Shown: positions 1 to 11,640 of the stretch, one piece after another
Position numbering within the stretch: position 1 is the first letter of the stretch
Layout of the letters: the number at the start of each line of letters is the position of its first letter
DNA from: Pseudopithomyces maydicus
Lineage: Eukaryota > Ascomycota > Dothideomycetes > Pleosporales > Didymosphaeriaceae
Reading direction: 5' to 3'
Assembly: GCA_026873275.1 (NCBI GenBank)
Contig: JANTUC010000007.1
Coordinates: 1,860,001-1,924,000, forward strand
DNA: 64,000 nucleotides
Position numbers and translations under genes: made by a program
Notes under the pieces: model-generated
Seen by the model: the letters and a program-made list of their open reading frames with translations, nothing else
Databases searched by the model: none
What the model was told of the DNA's origin: nothing

Positions 1-177
1 GTTGGTCCAGCGGGGGACCTCGACGATCATGTTGAGGATGGTCTGCTGCTCGTTGGCATACAGAGGGATGTCGTGGAAGGGCGAGACGGGCTGGCCATCC
101 TTCTCGATGTAGATGCGGTGCTCGAGGGTGTTGGCAGCGCCAATCTTGCGGGCTGTGTACTGGCTCTTGGAAGCCAT
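1..177 (-). CDS. IPP1: Inorganic pyrophosphatase, N-terminal part (runs off the left edge)
   Basis: Family I soluble inorganic pyrophosphatase hydrolyses pyrophosphate to two phosphates with Mg2+ and so drives many biosynthetic reactions; it acts in the cytosol. The first 59 codons are present, from ATG at 177-175 down to base 1. They read MASKSQYTARKIGAANTLEH and go on through a stretch ending in HDIPLYA and VEVPRWTN, which is the conserved N-terminus of fungal enzymes. The catalytic Asp cluster would lie to the left of the window and cannot be checked. No intron is seen in this part. The family assignment is firm; the gene symbol is by family resemblance to the yeast gene. Confidence 0.93.
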   Translation of the reverse strand, partial: MASKSQYTARKIGAANTLEHRIYIEKDGQPVSPFHDIPLYANEQQTILNMIVEVPRWTN

Positions 178-896
178 TGTGTATGTTCGGGTGGGGTGGA
201 GGTGTCCTGCCAGCTGCTGCGTTCGAGAGTGGATTTTGTTGACCGTAGCGGGCGTGGTGGGGCTGGCAGGCACGGAGGGGCGTTGGCAATGGTGATTAGC
301 CACACTGACGAAAGAGACGCCCGTAGCCCGATGCGCAGGCCTGGGCGAAGCAGTCAGGAAAAGGTTCGGGCGGGAGAGAGCAGCACGTTTCTGGCCCAAA
401 ATGAGCCGCGCAGGTGATGAAATGCGGCACATGCAGCCAATTGATAATAATACACCACTGAAAAGGACTAGACACACGTGCGGCTATCAAAACACTGCGG
501 AGACTGATGCGAGAGCCGAGGGCAAAGGGCAAAATCGCGACCCGAATCGGCGGAGGGTCACGTGTACCGTCGAAGCCACGCACGGATCGCCAGTCAGTCG
601 ACGTACAACGACCCAACCTCTACCCAGTGAGTGAATGCATTACATCTTACACTAACAGAATACTTATATGAATTGGTTTCTTGACATCAATGCACCAATT
701 GTGTAGATGTTATCCTCGTACGTGGGAGATGAAACCAGGGCTTCAAATGGCTTGAACTCTTCGACTCTGTCTTTTGATTAACATCACAAGAACCTGTACA
801 GGTCCCTTTTTGACTCTACTTATGTACAACTCCACTATCTAGCCTTTGATACTGTAGACTTGTAGACAATTTCACTAACCAGACGATACCTCCCAT
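178..896. other. Intergenic: upstream of the pyrophosphatase gene
   Basis: This 719-bp stretch is the promoter side of the minus-strand pyrophosphatase gene and the 3' side of the next minus-strand gene. The short ORFs crossing it on both strands lack protein-like composition. I see no RNA gene or repeat in it. Confidence 0.6.
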
Positions 897-2992
897 TCAA
901 TATAACTTATGAGGACGCCAGAACCTAGGTCTAGCAGCGATGTCGCTTCGATGTTGGTTCTTCTCTACAAAGATGTCACCCGATGACTCTGCGGTCGCCT
1001 CGTCATATGGAAGAGACCCAAATCCATAGCTTTCCGATCCAATCTCTTCAGCCAAATCATGCCGACTATAATCAAATTCTTCTTCGTCAAAATACTCGTT
1101 CTGGGCCATATATGGTGCTGATGTTTCTACAGGTTGGAATATCGTCTCCGATATTTCATGTCGTCGTTGTCCTTGCTGCTCGTATATGCTAGAGCGATTT
1201 GCTTTTGGCGGATCGGGACGAAAGACCCCTCCAGATACCGCAAATCTCACAGTTGGAATCCTTCGAATGGTTGGAGGTAACGCGGAGTTGGAATTCGTAT
1301 TGCTTTGAGGCTGATCCTCTGGGAATCCTGCTCGAGCACAAGGCTGCCGTACTTGAGCTTTCCTTCCTTCTTGGAATGCTGAGTTACAGTGTTCCAAGAT
1401 TTGCCCAAGACTGCTGGAGGATGTCTGTTGTTCAGCCTCTTGCTGACGATGCTCTGGCTCACATCTAAAGTCATCAATAGGATGACTCGAAGGTTCAAGA
1501 GGCTGTATGTGAAGAGAATAGTTTTTGATTTTAGAACTAGGTGAGACGTGGGGTAGGTCGACTTTTTTATACCGATGACTGCTTTTGTTTGGTGCGACGG
1601 GCGGCATTGACGAGGAAGAAGCAACAGTTTCCAAGTTCCGGCGCAGTGCAATCTGATCTACGACACTGGCGTGATGCGGTGGAGATGTATGTTGGGGCAA
1701 AGAGTGTGATCGGGACAGTCGTGCATTTGTCGGAGGAAGTGACGAAACTTGAAATCGTTCTCCAACATCATCATCATCCATTAGGTGTCTAGTCACTGTT
1801 GAAGGCGCTGGCAGCAAGTGCAACGATTCACTGCCACAAGCGTCATCTGTCTCTAGTCGGCAAGATATAGGGTTGGGCTGACCACTGTCTCCTGTCATCC
1901 CCGAGCGAAGTCGTGCTGGCGGGACGCTGGGTGCCAAGATAGACTCTGACCACGATATGTTACTTCCACTTTCATGGCATGACCTGGTCCTTCCAAATGC
2001 TAAGGAGGATGCCTTGCTAGTAAGTTCAGCTGTTGGGATAGCATTTTCGACAGCGGGTGAGCGCTGCAGCTGTGAACGGTCATTGACTCGTAGGCTCTGA
2101 CGGGAAATGTCCTTCGCTTGGACACTCGAGACCTGTTCCGCTAGTGTTGGTCGCACAGAAGTAAAGTATGCAAAGATCTCTTCTTCCTCTGCGTGCGCCT
2201 GGTCTTGCTTCCGTTTTCTATGTGGCGAACCCGGGTGCAGGGCTGGTTCCGGTTGGTCTTTCTTCTTCTGCAAGAACTTCATCTCTGAGAAGACCAGGTC
2301 TGGTACTATATCCAGTCAGATATGGAATGGAGTGCATGGCGCCACAAGAGTTGGCTTACAGCCACGGCCTTTGACTGGTGACGAGACCCTGCCCTTACTG
2401 AATAATCCCAGTTTCTCTCTCGGTTTTAACTGCTCCAGATATTAGCACACCACCAGCGAACCTGGCCCGCAAGGGCAAACGTTACTGTCAATCGGTCCCT
2501 CGGGACATTCTTGGCCTGGAAGCTCTCGACGATGTCATTGCCCGGTTTACCGGACTTGTTGCGTCTTGATATGCGGCTTGTTTTCTTTGATTCGCCCTTC
2601 TTTTGCCGCCGAGTATGCGTCCCCCGCTCTCTTGCACCCTGGGGCACCGGCTCGTAGCGCTCAGGTCGTGTCTTGCGTCGAGGCTTTCGTCTGTAAGGTT
2701 CACTGGAGACGCTACTCTCAGAGCGGCTTGTAGGGTGGGATGCACTGGCGCCTTCGTTTACGTTTTCCTTGATAATATTTCCTTGTTTGGGCACGACCGA
2801 GCTTCTGCGTTGCCGTGGGTCATCCAGCAGCGAGCTGTCCGAAGTGCTCTGCTTCCGCTTGTGCTTCTCTATCGGGGCCCTCCTTGCCCGTTCGATACGC
2901 AGAGCAGGATACTCATGGCGCTGATCGTGCGGGCTTGGGCTCGGGGGCTGTTGCGGGAGCACTGTCTCGTCCAGCCACTTGCGGATGTCCAT
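897..2992 (-). CDS. Hypothetical disordered, basic/Ser-rich protein, two exons
   Basis: I do not recognise the family. The model is exon 1 at 2992-2486 and exon 2 at 2267-897, with a 218-nt intron (donor GTAACG, acceptor TTCTTGCAG, CTGAC branch-like sequence) that keeps frame and gives about 625 aa. The start is placed at MDIRKWLDETV because the ORF upstream of it does not look like protein. Exon 1 is rich in Arg/Lys/Ser (many RRKPRRK-like runs) and could carry nuclear localisation signals. Exon 2 is low-complexity with Ser, Pro and acidic patches, and ends in an acidic, aromatic stretch (YFDEEEFDYSRHD) and a terminal FWRPHKLY that looks conserved. No enzymatic domain is visible. Most of the chain is probably disordered. 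The exact splice sites are inferred from phase and could be off. Confidence 0.7.
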
Positions 2993-4817
2993 GCTAAGCT
3001 CTAAACAAGGCGGGACGACACCAATACGAGCGACAACAGTGCAAGGCCAACAGCCATAGGGGGACTCCAGGGTGCCGTCAGTGTGCGGACTCTGGGCTCT
3101 AATCGAGGTGATACAGCATAGCCAGCGGAAGACAGACGGAAGCACTGTCGGTCAGGAAATCGGGAGGTGTACCCTTGCGCAGATGATATTGGTGCTGTGT
3201 GACTGAGACAGCAGCGTTGCACGTAGACTGGAAAAACGACAATGCATATGTGATGAGCTATCTCCAAGACAGGACAGGACAGAGCAGGGCAGGACAGGGC
3301 AGGGCAGGGCAAGACAAGGCAGAGGAGGCCAGGGTAGGCCAGAGCAGGGTCTTGCATTGAAGGCGCGCCCGAGAGGAGGGAAGGCGGCGACGACGACTGC
3401 TCATTGCGCAGGGCAGGAGCGACCACCTATGTAGACATGGAGACAAGGCTGAAAGAACATGACGCTCGGTGTTGTAGAGCGGAGTCGATGCAAGCGTTGG
3501 AGGACTTGGAGTGAATGCCCATGGGGTGGTGGTGGTCCTTTCACGCGTCACTCCAATGCGGCTCCCAGCACCCGAGACAGCGGCCCGTGTGCGTTTGGCG
3601 GTTGAGGCTCTCGGGCGCCTGGCTGACGATGATGCGGCAATTCACAGCGGGGCGTCTGCTCGGCGAACGGAGAGGCAAAGCAAAGGTCTGCGTTCGTACA
3701 TAGACGTGAAGTCTGAGGCCAGGCGATTGGCAGGTACCAGTTCCGGTAGGGCACATAGTTACTGGAGTACCCACCCACGCACGAGCCATCCGTCTCCACG
3801 ATCCGAATCTGGCACCATGGCAATACTGTGTCCGATAAGCACTCCTGGATGGCCTGTCGCAGGGTGAAGGGTTTTCCCCTCTGCGCAGAATTCCTTTTGG
3901 CTCCGGTAGAGTTTCGCTTGTGAGGGCCTCGGGGCGTGCATGGGCAGGCATGGTGGATGCTGGCCCAATAACGCGCGCCCAGCGCCAGAGGTGAACGCCG
4001 TCTGCAGGCTCGCAGACGAGCCTATCAAAGAATTCAAGCTGTGGGCGCTGCACCGGGCCAGCGCCAAACCCCTTCCTTCGGCCTGCTATTGGGCTTGCCC
4101 CGTGGGAGCTAACGCAGGCATTCAAGCCCCGGCATGAGTGCTGCATGGAGACGCATACGACTCCGTCCACGGGATAGCTACTATGTGGCACACCAGATGG
4201 CATGCCTACAGCCATAGTCCGGGCCTGTAGCTGCCCTCCCTCGAGCTACAAAAGGCCACCGTCGCACGCTCTTGCTCAGGAGACTTGCTTTCCGTGCTTA
4301 CGAGGCCTCGAACCATTGGGCCGCCATTGCCACTGCCAGCTCGGTGCTTTTCACTCGCCCCGGCCTGAGCCTTTATTACCTACCGGTTCCCTGCGACCCA
4401 GCGATTGCGTGAGAGATCGATACAGCTAGCGTTCTTTATCGGAGGGGTATTTTCTTGCATCCTGCCCTCTGCCCCGCAGCCTTCGACACTCTCGATCTCT
4501 TCGACCCTCCTCCATTGCTCTCCTCTCCACCTTGCTCTCGCCTCCCACAACGACAGCCCTCCCCGTGGACCTCTCACTACTTGTGCGCCCAGCTCACTGC
4601 CCGGTAGCCTTCACGTCAAATGTTCGTTCCTACACTGCCCTTTCTCAATGTCTCGTGAGGCCACCATGGCCTCTCTGCTGCCCACTCCTTCCTGTTCACT
4701 GGCCAGCACCACCATCTGCTGCATCTATCCTTCAGTCATGTCATGAGCCTATTTGTATCCTGCCATCTGCTGCGAGTGCGTGAATTGAGACCGTTCAGTG
4801 TTCGCTACCTCTACACC
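2993..4817. other. Intergenic: divergent promoter region with a short pentamer repeat
   Basis: This 1.8-kb region separates the minus-strand hypothetical gene from the plus-strand RRM gene, so it holds both promoters. It contains an impure pentanucleotide repeat near 3267-3325. From about 4470 to 4620 it is strongly pyrimidine-rich, as is common just upstream of highly expressed fungal genes. The overlapping ORFs on both strands are not protein-like. Confidence 0.55.
3267..3325. repeat. Impure AGGAC/AGGGC pentanucleotide repeat
   Basis: About 12 units of a 5-bp motif alternate between AGGAC, AGAGC and AGGGC. A minus-strand ORF reads through it as a Cys/Pro/Ala/Leu repeat, but that is a composition artefact. 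Confidence 0.85.
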
Positions 4818-5697
4818 ATGTCGACCAAACTCTTTATCGGGTGAGTATCTCCAGAGAAGCCTGTTACACCCCCAACGCTGAACCATCACAGTGGCCTTGC
4901 CTGGCACACCGACGATGCCACTCTCCGCCAGAAGTTTGAGGAGTTCGGCCAAGTCGAGGAGGCTGTGAGTCTTTGCTTCCTTGCACCTTGCACCTTCCAC
5001 CGCCCGCGCATTTCCTTCGTTCCCGTCTCGCGCCTTCTCTCCTCATGCGGCGCCTTGCCGGCACTCCAGACCGATCCAAATGCAAAAGCTGTTCTGCATC
5101 ACCGTTGGTCATGATTACCATCTAACTCGCGCTAGGTCGTCGTCAAGGATCGCGACACAGGCCGCAGTCGTGGTTTCGGCTTTGTGCGTTTTGCGCAGGA
5201 GTCCGAGGCCGACAATGCCATGACGAACATGAACAATGTCGAGTAAGTGTTTTCCTCGAATCAGCCACATCAGACTATGTGGCCTTTTCCTACTTTCTCG
5301 TACTGACGTCATCAGGTTCGATGGACGCACCATCCGCGTTGACAAGGCTTCAGATCGCTCCGGTGGCGGCGGCGGAGGACGTGGCAGCTACGGCGGAGGA
5401 CGTGGTGGAGGTTACGGAGGAGGCGGTGGTATGAAGCAAACCCATCTTTTTAATCATGTTCTTGGCTGACTATTATTGCAGGTTACGGCGGAGGCCGTGG
5501 CGGTAAGATGCTGGCGCCGACCATTACTCCAAGATGCAAACTAACATGTCAACGTAGGCTACGGCGGCGGTGGCGGTGCCTCCTGGGGCCAAGGCGGCGG
5601 CGGTGGTGGTTACGGGCAGCCGCGTGGAAACTACGGACAGGGTCAGGGCCAGGGCTACGGCGGCCAGGAAGGCCAGAATGGTGGCGGTCAGTGGTAA
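4818..5697 (+). CDS. Glycine-rich RNA-binding protein with one RRM
   Basis: Small RRM protein of the plant GRP7/fungal glycine-rich class, expected to bind RNA and act in processing or stress-related RNA metabolism. Six exons: 4818-4840, 4892-4964, 5136-5242, 5316-5428, 5482-5502 and 5558-5697, giving 158 aa. All junctions are GT...AG and phase-consistent. RNP2 (KLFIGGLAW) lies at residues 4-12 and RNP1 (RGFGFVRF) near residue 47. The rest is a Gly/Tyr/Arg-rich tail with GGYGGG repeats, ending in QNGGGQW. Three introns interrupt the RRM-coding part, and two short introns interrupt the Gly tail itself, leaving a 21-nt exon. Alternative splicing of these in-frame Gly exons is possible. Confidence 0.93.
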
Positions 5698-6657
5698 ACA
5701 CTGAGCGGTCGCGACCTATTCGGCACTCTACTTGGCTACACAAACACCGAAACGGCTGGAGACCCCTTCCTCGGTGCACTACGATCGACGACTCCGACTT
5801 GATCTACGACAAAAAATGGTGTTTCTGCTTCTAGACGTCTGGCTTGCACTCTATTATCCTTTAATGGTGGGCACTGGTGGTGATCTAATGCGCTTCTACG
5901 ATTCTTTGCTTGTCTCGGGGCAGGATGGATTGAAGAGTGCGACTTGGGTTGTTAACTGATGAGTCGATGATACCCCATCAGAGCGTGCTATGAAATCGTG
6001 TATCTTGCTTGCTTGCTTTTACGCTCACTCCAATGTCAACTGCTAGTTCCTCTCATTTTTTTCTAGCCTGAGTACCCCAAAACCGCCGGGCATGATTTCA
6101 GAATGGATACCCGGGGGATCGCCAAGCTCCAGTCAAACCTTAGTACAGCTTAGAGCTAGGTTGCTTTCCCCACACGGGTTGCAGCAGAACCAATGTGGGC
6201 CGGCTTAGGGCGCAATCTGGCACTTGTCCAACACGGCTACGCAGTTAGCTGTCCGCGGTAGGCCACAGCAGCACGGTAGTCGCCTGTGAATCCCCTTCGC
6301 AACATGCAGCAATGTGACAGGCGCACAGGAGGCGTGCCCAAGTCGAGATGGTCGATAGTGCTGCTGGACTCGTTTGCGGGGAGCCCCTGCCCGCGAATCG
6401 CCTCGTGACACGCACGAAAATTGGACAAGTCTTCCTGGGACATTCACGTACATGCAATTGCTCAACGAGAGCACAGGCAGACCGTGGCTTATCTGCATGA
6501 GCTGCACCGCCACAGCTTTACGACATGGCCTGCTGCCTGAAGGAAGGATGGACCATGATCGCCGGAATGGCCTGCGCGCGCTGCACGTCCTCAAACATCG
6601 GCTGCCTCCCCACCCCACACCCTACAATCCCCACTATTTCAATTCCCTCTTATCGCC
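5698..6657. other. Intergenic, no gene seen
   Basis: This stretch of 960 bp holds the 3' flank of the RRM gene and the promoter of the hydrolase gene. Overlapping short ORFs exist on both strands between 6205 and 6660, but none looks like protein. Confidence 0.55.
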
Positions 6658-9059
6658 ATGAAGAGCTGGAGCAGTGATGCTATCGAACGTGGGCAGGGCC
6701 CTCCTGAACGACGGCGGAGACTATGGCCCGCCTTGGCAATTATCGTAGCCTGTACATTGGTCCTCACTCAGTTCCCTCTGGTCAAGATAACCATCACGCA
6801 GCTATGCCCGAGGCATGGAAGCCACCGTGTCGTGGATATAGAGCCGTGGAGTCATTTCACGTGGGACACAGTAAGTGGATCCGGTGTTCCCTTTCGTACT
6901 TAGTACCGGCATCAGGACACCTACAGTAGTTCCAATGCCAGGGTAGTATGTTGGGTTTTCGACCGGCCACGCATTTGTCACGCTACATACACCTCACCGT
7001 TAAATGCCGGCTCTGGTTCAATGGCGTTGTGGAACTATGCACGTGGGAGGTTACTACACCGCCTTCCAACCGTTTATCGGACGAGGCTATTTTGACGTTC
7101 GGATGCATCTGGGCTCTCGCCCTAGCATTGCAGATAGGTATTTGTTTTTACGCCGCACAATGGCTGACTGCTATCTAGATCAATGCAACTGAACAACTTG
7201 AATTTCATCGTTGCTACGACGGCTCATTCCAGTGCGCAAAACTCAAGGTGCCCCTGGACTGGTTTAACGGTACACATCCGAACGCTAGCGTCAGTATTGC
7301 AATAGCAAAGCTCCCAGCCCAAGTCCCAGTTGATGATCCTCGCTATGCTGGCCCTGTTCTCATCAACCCTGGCGGCCCTGGAGGCTCAGGCGTTGCGCTG
7401 GCCACTCTGGAAGCACACCAGTTGCGGACTATCGTAGATCCCTCAGGAACTGAAGGGAAGTTTTATGATATCTTAGGCTTTGACCCCCGCGGCATTGGTT
7501 ATACCGAACCGAAAGCCGAATGTATGCCAGATGATCCTTCTGCTTGGTCGTGGCAGCTACGTGAGAGCACAGAAGGTATCCTCGGCAGTTCAGATGCAGC
7601 TCTAGGACGTCTATGGTCTATGTCGCATGCCTTTGGGTCGGCCTGCAAACAGCACTCAGATGCAAATGGGGAGAGTCCGGATATCAAGAACTACATAACA
7701 ACTGCTTCTGTTGCTCGCGACATGCTCGAGATTGCTGAAAAGCACGCCGAGTGGGCAGCCGAGGAATCAAACAAGAATTCTCGCCAAGGGCTTGCCTTCT
7801 CAAAGCTTCCCGCCTCCCAGACAGAGGCTGGAAAGCAGACAATCTATAGGCGCGGCGATGTCAAGCTGACCTACCTAGGTTTCAGCTATGGGACTTATCT
7901 CGGAAGCACATTTGCTGCCATGTTCCCAGATCGAGTTGGCCGATTAGTTCTTGATGGAGTTGTCAGCGCACACGATTACAACAATGGGCTTGCGCAGGGG
8001 AGCTTACACGACACCGAAAGGGACATGAAATCCTTTTACACATTCTGCTTCGTCTCAGGCCCGGCTATATGCCCTATCGCGACTGACTCCTCCAGCTTCG
8101 AAGAAATCGAAGAACGCACTCAACGCATCATCAAGTCCCTTTATCACAATCCCATTGCTCTCAATACATTCATTGGACCCGAAATATTCACATATAGTGA
8201 TCTGAAGACCATCATCTTCGCAGGTCTTTACAGCCCAACCTTAGTCTTCCCTGTACTAAGCCAAATCATCTCAGCCGTCGAGGCAGGCCACGGCCCGCTA
8301 TTAGAAACCCTTGCGATCGCCCTTCACACCACCCACGTTTATACCTGCCCCGCCCTCAACGACACGGCAAAGCCAGCTGACAACTTCGGCGTCGCGCTAG
8401 ATGCCATCCTCTGCGGCGATGGCGGTTCCCTCCTCGATTCCGACATCCAATCTATGGAAGAATACTGGCAGCTCCTCGAAAGTATATCCCCCACCGCCGG
8501 CGCCATTTGGGCCATGCTGCGCATGCGTTGTTCCGGATGGCCCTTCCGCCCACTCACAAGCTGGGGCCGCGACTCGCTCTTCCACGGCAACACGAGCCAT
8601 CCCATCCTCTTCCTATCCGCCACGGCGGACCCCGTGACGCCGCTTCAGAGCGCAAGGACCATGTCGAGCAAGTACAAGGACAGCGTGGTGCTGATCCAGG
8701 ATAGCGCCGGTCACTGTACGCTGTTCTCGCCTGCGCCGTGCACCATCGCGGCGGTGAAGCAGTACTTTCAGACTGGGGAGTTGCCGCCGCCTGAGACGGT
8801 GTGCGTGCCACCGACGTCGCCGTGGAGCTTGAACTCGACGGATCCGAAGAGTCCGTTTTATGATCCTAGTTTGGGACCGGCGGTTTTTGTCGCCGAGGAG
8901 GGGCTGGAGAGGGAAATGGAGGCTGCGAAGAGTCTTCAGAGGTGGGCGGCTAGGAATTTGGGGTTTGGGAGGAGTCATCTTGGGAGGAGGGTTCCTGATA
9001 TGATGGAGGCGATTTTGGCGTTTGAGCTCGAGGGGGATGGCTTGAAGGATGAGCTTTGA
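6658..9059 (+). CDS. Alpha/beta hydrolase with TAP-like C-terminal domain (S33-type peptidase family)
   Basis: Predicted serine hydrolase related to bacterial tripeptidyl aminopeptidases (MEROPS S33-like); it probably releases short peptides or cleaves small esters or amides. Exons are 6658-6870 and 7179-9059, giving 697 aa. The 308-nt intron is long for this window but phase 0, and it joins FTWDT to INATEQLEFH smoothly. Residues about 23-43 form a hydrophobic segment, so the protein is a type II membrane anchor or a secreted protein. An oxyanion-type NPGGPGGSG motif lies near residue 135. The nucleophile elbow is GFSYGTYLG with Ser at about 307. The Asp in SATADPVTP and the His in SAGHC supply the rest of the triad in the C-terminal TAP-like domain. 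Substrate is not predictable from sequence. Confidence 0.88.
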
Positions 9060-9833
9060 GGAGTGGGCTTGGATAGGAGGGATGACGACATGTTTTGATA
9101 CGGTCTTTGATGCGGTCAGATCTGTTCCATTAGCGGGGGTTATTAGCGATCATGTTGAGCTTTTATATATGGGAATGGAAATTCACCACTCTTTTTCTAG
9201 TTGACGTTGTCTTGCTCACTCGTTATAGCTATGGTTATTCCGTTATCTGTGTATTGATGTAGCTGTTTTGTTCTATAAAGTTCAATACGCTGATATATCT
9301 ACACCTTCTGCAGCCTAAGATGTGCATCGTGGGCGTCATCATTATCACCGCCACCCTCACCATCATCACCATCTCCATTATCAACATCTCCATCATCATC
9401 GCCACCACCAACATAACCTCACCACCATCAACATACCCTCTCCAACTCCCCACATCCAAGACCCCGATTCAAGTTTCCCGTTATTAACCAAATCCCACAA
9501 CATTCCGGCATGCGAATTCTTGTCTTATACTTTTTTTTTAATTCCACCCAGCGAGAACCAAAACATAATAGGTACCCATATATATTTTCTAACAGACCAA
9601 CCCGCAGCCATTCATCATGACGGGATTTGATATCGAAGCCTAATCCCACGCTCCGCACACATGCATAACTGGAAAATCTATTTCGAAGCATGGCGAGTTC
9701 TTTGTTTTGTTTTTCTAAGAACTCCAGACGCTCAACGCCGACATCATACTTTATTGCATGTGATTTTCTAGGGGGCGTCTTCCCTCCACCGCAGATTCCA
9801 TAAGTCTGATCGCCTCTTTTTTTAATTGCTATG

Positions 9834-10147
9834 TCGTCTGCGAAGGGGCTCATGATATTATTTTGGATGTTTTTTTTATCGTCTGCGACGGGACTCATGT
9901 CGTATTCCTGTGTCCATTTTATTTTTGTCGTCTCAGACTGGGCTCATATACATGGTCTGGGTCTATTTTCTTTTCGTCGTCGTCTGCGACTGGACTCATG
10001 CATTTGCTCAAGTACATTTTCTTTTTATTGTCTTCGACGGGACTTATGCATTTGGGCTGGCCAGAATTTCTTTTCGACGTCTGCCACTGGACTCATTTCA
10101 TTGTTTGAGCTCTTTTTATTTTTGTCGTCTGCAATGGGACTCATACG
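9834..10147 (+). repeat. Degenerate ~50-bp tandem repeat, seven copies
   Basis: A core close to TCGTCTGCGACGGGACTCAT recurs at about 9834, 9879, 9928, 9980, 10029, 10075 and 10125. The T-rich spacers give periods of 45-52 bp. Copies differ by point changes. Read on the minus strand, each core gives a peptide like MSPVADD, but the reading frame is not conserved between copies, so coding is unlikely. Confidence 0.85.
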
Positions 10148-11259
10148 ATGACCGGTTCATAAATTTTATCTCCCGCGCATCGAGAAAAGACTGTGAGTAT
10201 TTTCTTTTAAATATGATATTGGTGTGGCGGATCCCATGTGCGCCCTGTTCTGCCTTTTAGTTGCAGCTGGAGTCCAGGTTTCTCCGCCATTGTGAGTCTG
10301 TGGCGGTCTTGGTGCCCTGACGGTCATGTATTTGTACGAGGTAATTTGGGTATTGCGGTGGACCGAGAGAACATTTAAACATCTCCGGTTTAGTAGTGGC
10401 GAGAACGAGTACCAAAGCGAGATATGTAGGAGCAATAGTTGCAATAGGATTCCCAACTCTCAGAACCATATGTTTGTTCTTGAGGATTTTACAAGATTCC
10501 AGCTCCCGCTACCATGTACGAACCATTCGAGGTCTTCAGTGGTCCACCATTAATCGATCAGTCGGATATTTATTTGTTTCTTTGCGGAATAAGACGAAAA
10601 TTCTTTCGGTAGAGTGGATTATTTTTTATCGTTGGGAAGGAGCACATAGCCGCGACTTCAAGTCGTCTCAATGTTGTGTCTTTTAAGTCCACGAAGTCAT
10701 GTAACTACACTGGTCCATATTTGCAAGTGTCAAAAGTCTAATATACATATCGTGACTCTTGATTTTCGACATGTATGCGCGCGACTCGTCGTATAGTACA
10801 TCGAGTGTTTTTCGAGATGGTGACATAGACTTTTATGGTTTTGATTTCTGTTCCTTCACAAAGGCGACATCGGCAAGGACCAGTATGTTTTAGATGGAGA
10901 AAAGATACATTCCCAAGAAATTGGAACGCGTGTCGTAATTTTTCAGTCGACGAGGATAGTATTGTGTGGTAGAGTTTCAGAAGCGCAAAGGTATCGTGCA
11001 GCATGCATTGTCCATTAATTGTTTTTCTCTTTGCTTTGATGAACATACTCTGCTCTACCTTTTCCTTTGTATAGAGAGGAACATTCGACCCGCCACTCGA
11101 AATTTGTGGAGTTGAAAGTACCATGCTAGGACGAACATCGTATCTCGATACCATGTCTTGTTTTGCAAAGCTTAGTAAACATGGCGTAATGCACTGATAT
11201 ATTTTTATCTGCTTGTTGCGATTCATATGTTGCTTTGTAACTCATTTTCCTTTCTCGCT

Positions 11260-11640
11260 GGGAGAGAGCAACCATCGACGTGAAAATCGGCAATTTCAGA
11301 GGAGCCGGCAAGAAACTCTCGGGAATAACGTCTATGCCTTTCGCTGTTGTTCACATGCGTATGCAATGTCGTGAATTTTGCTTCACTGGGAAAAAGCAAC
11401 CATAGACGCGGACTTCCGATTTTCGGCCAGCCGGAGAGAAGCTCTTGGGTATGACATGGATTTGTACCCAATCTACCATATGTACGGGCGTTGGGTCCTT
11501 GTGTCGCGAATTTTGCTTCCCTGGGAGAGAGCAACCATTGGCATCTGTATTGAGCATTTTCGATCAGCTGGCGAGAAACACTCGGGCATAGCACGATCTA
11601 TAGCTTCTGTCCACATGGAAAGTCATTGTTCTTTTTGTCA
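11260..11640 (+). repeat. Three-copy degenerate repeat of 128-135 bp
   Basis: Each copy begins with GGGAGAGAGCAACCAT or a close variant, at 11260, 11388 and 11523. Each continues through an AT-mixed middle with a GAGAAACTCTCGGG-like element, and the first two end in CGTGAATTTTGCTTC or CGCGAATTTTGCTTC just before the next copy. The copies are diverged, with substitutions and small indels. Confidence 0.8.
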
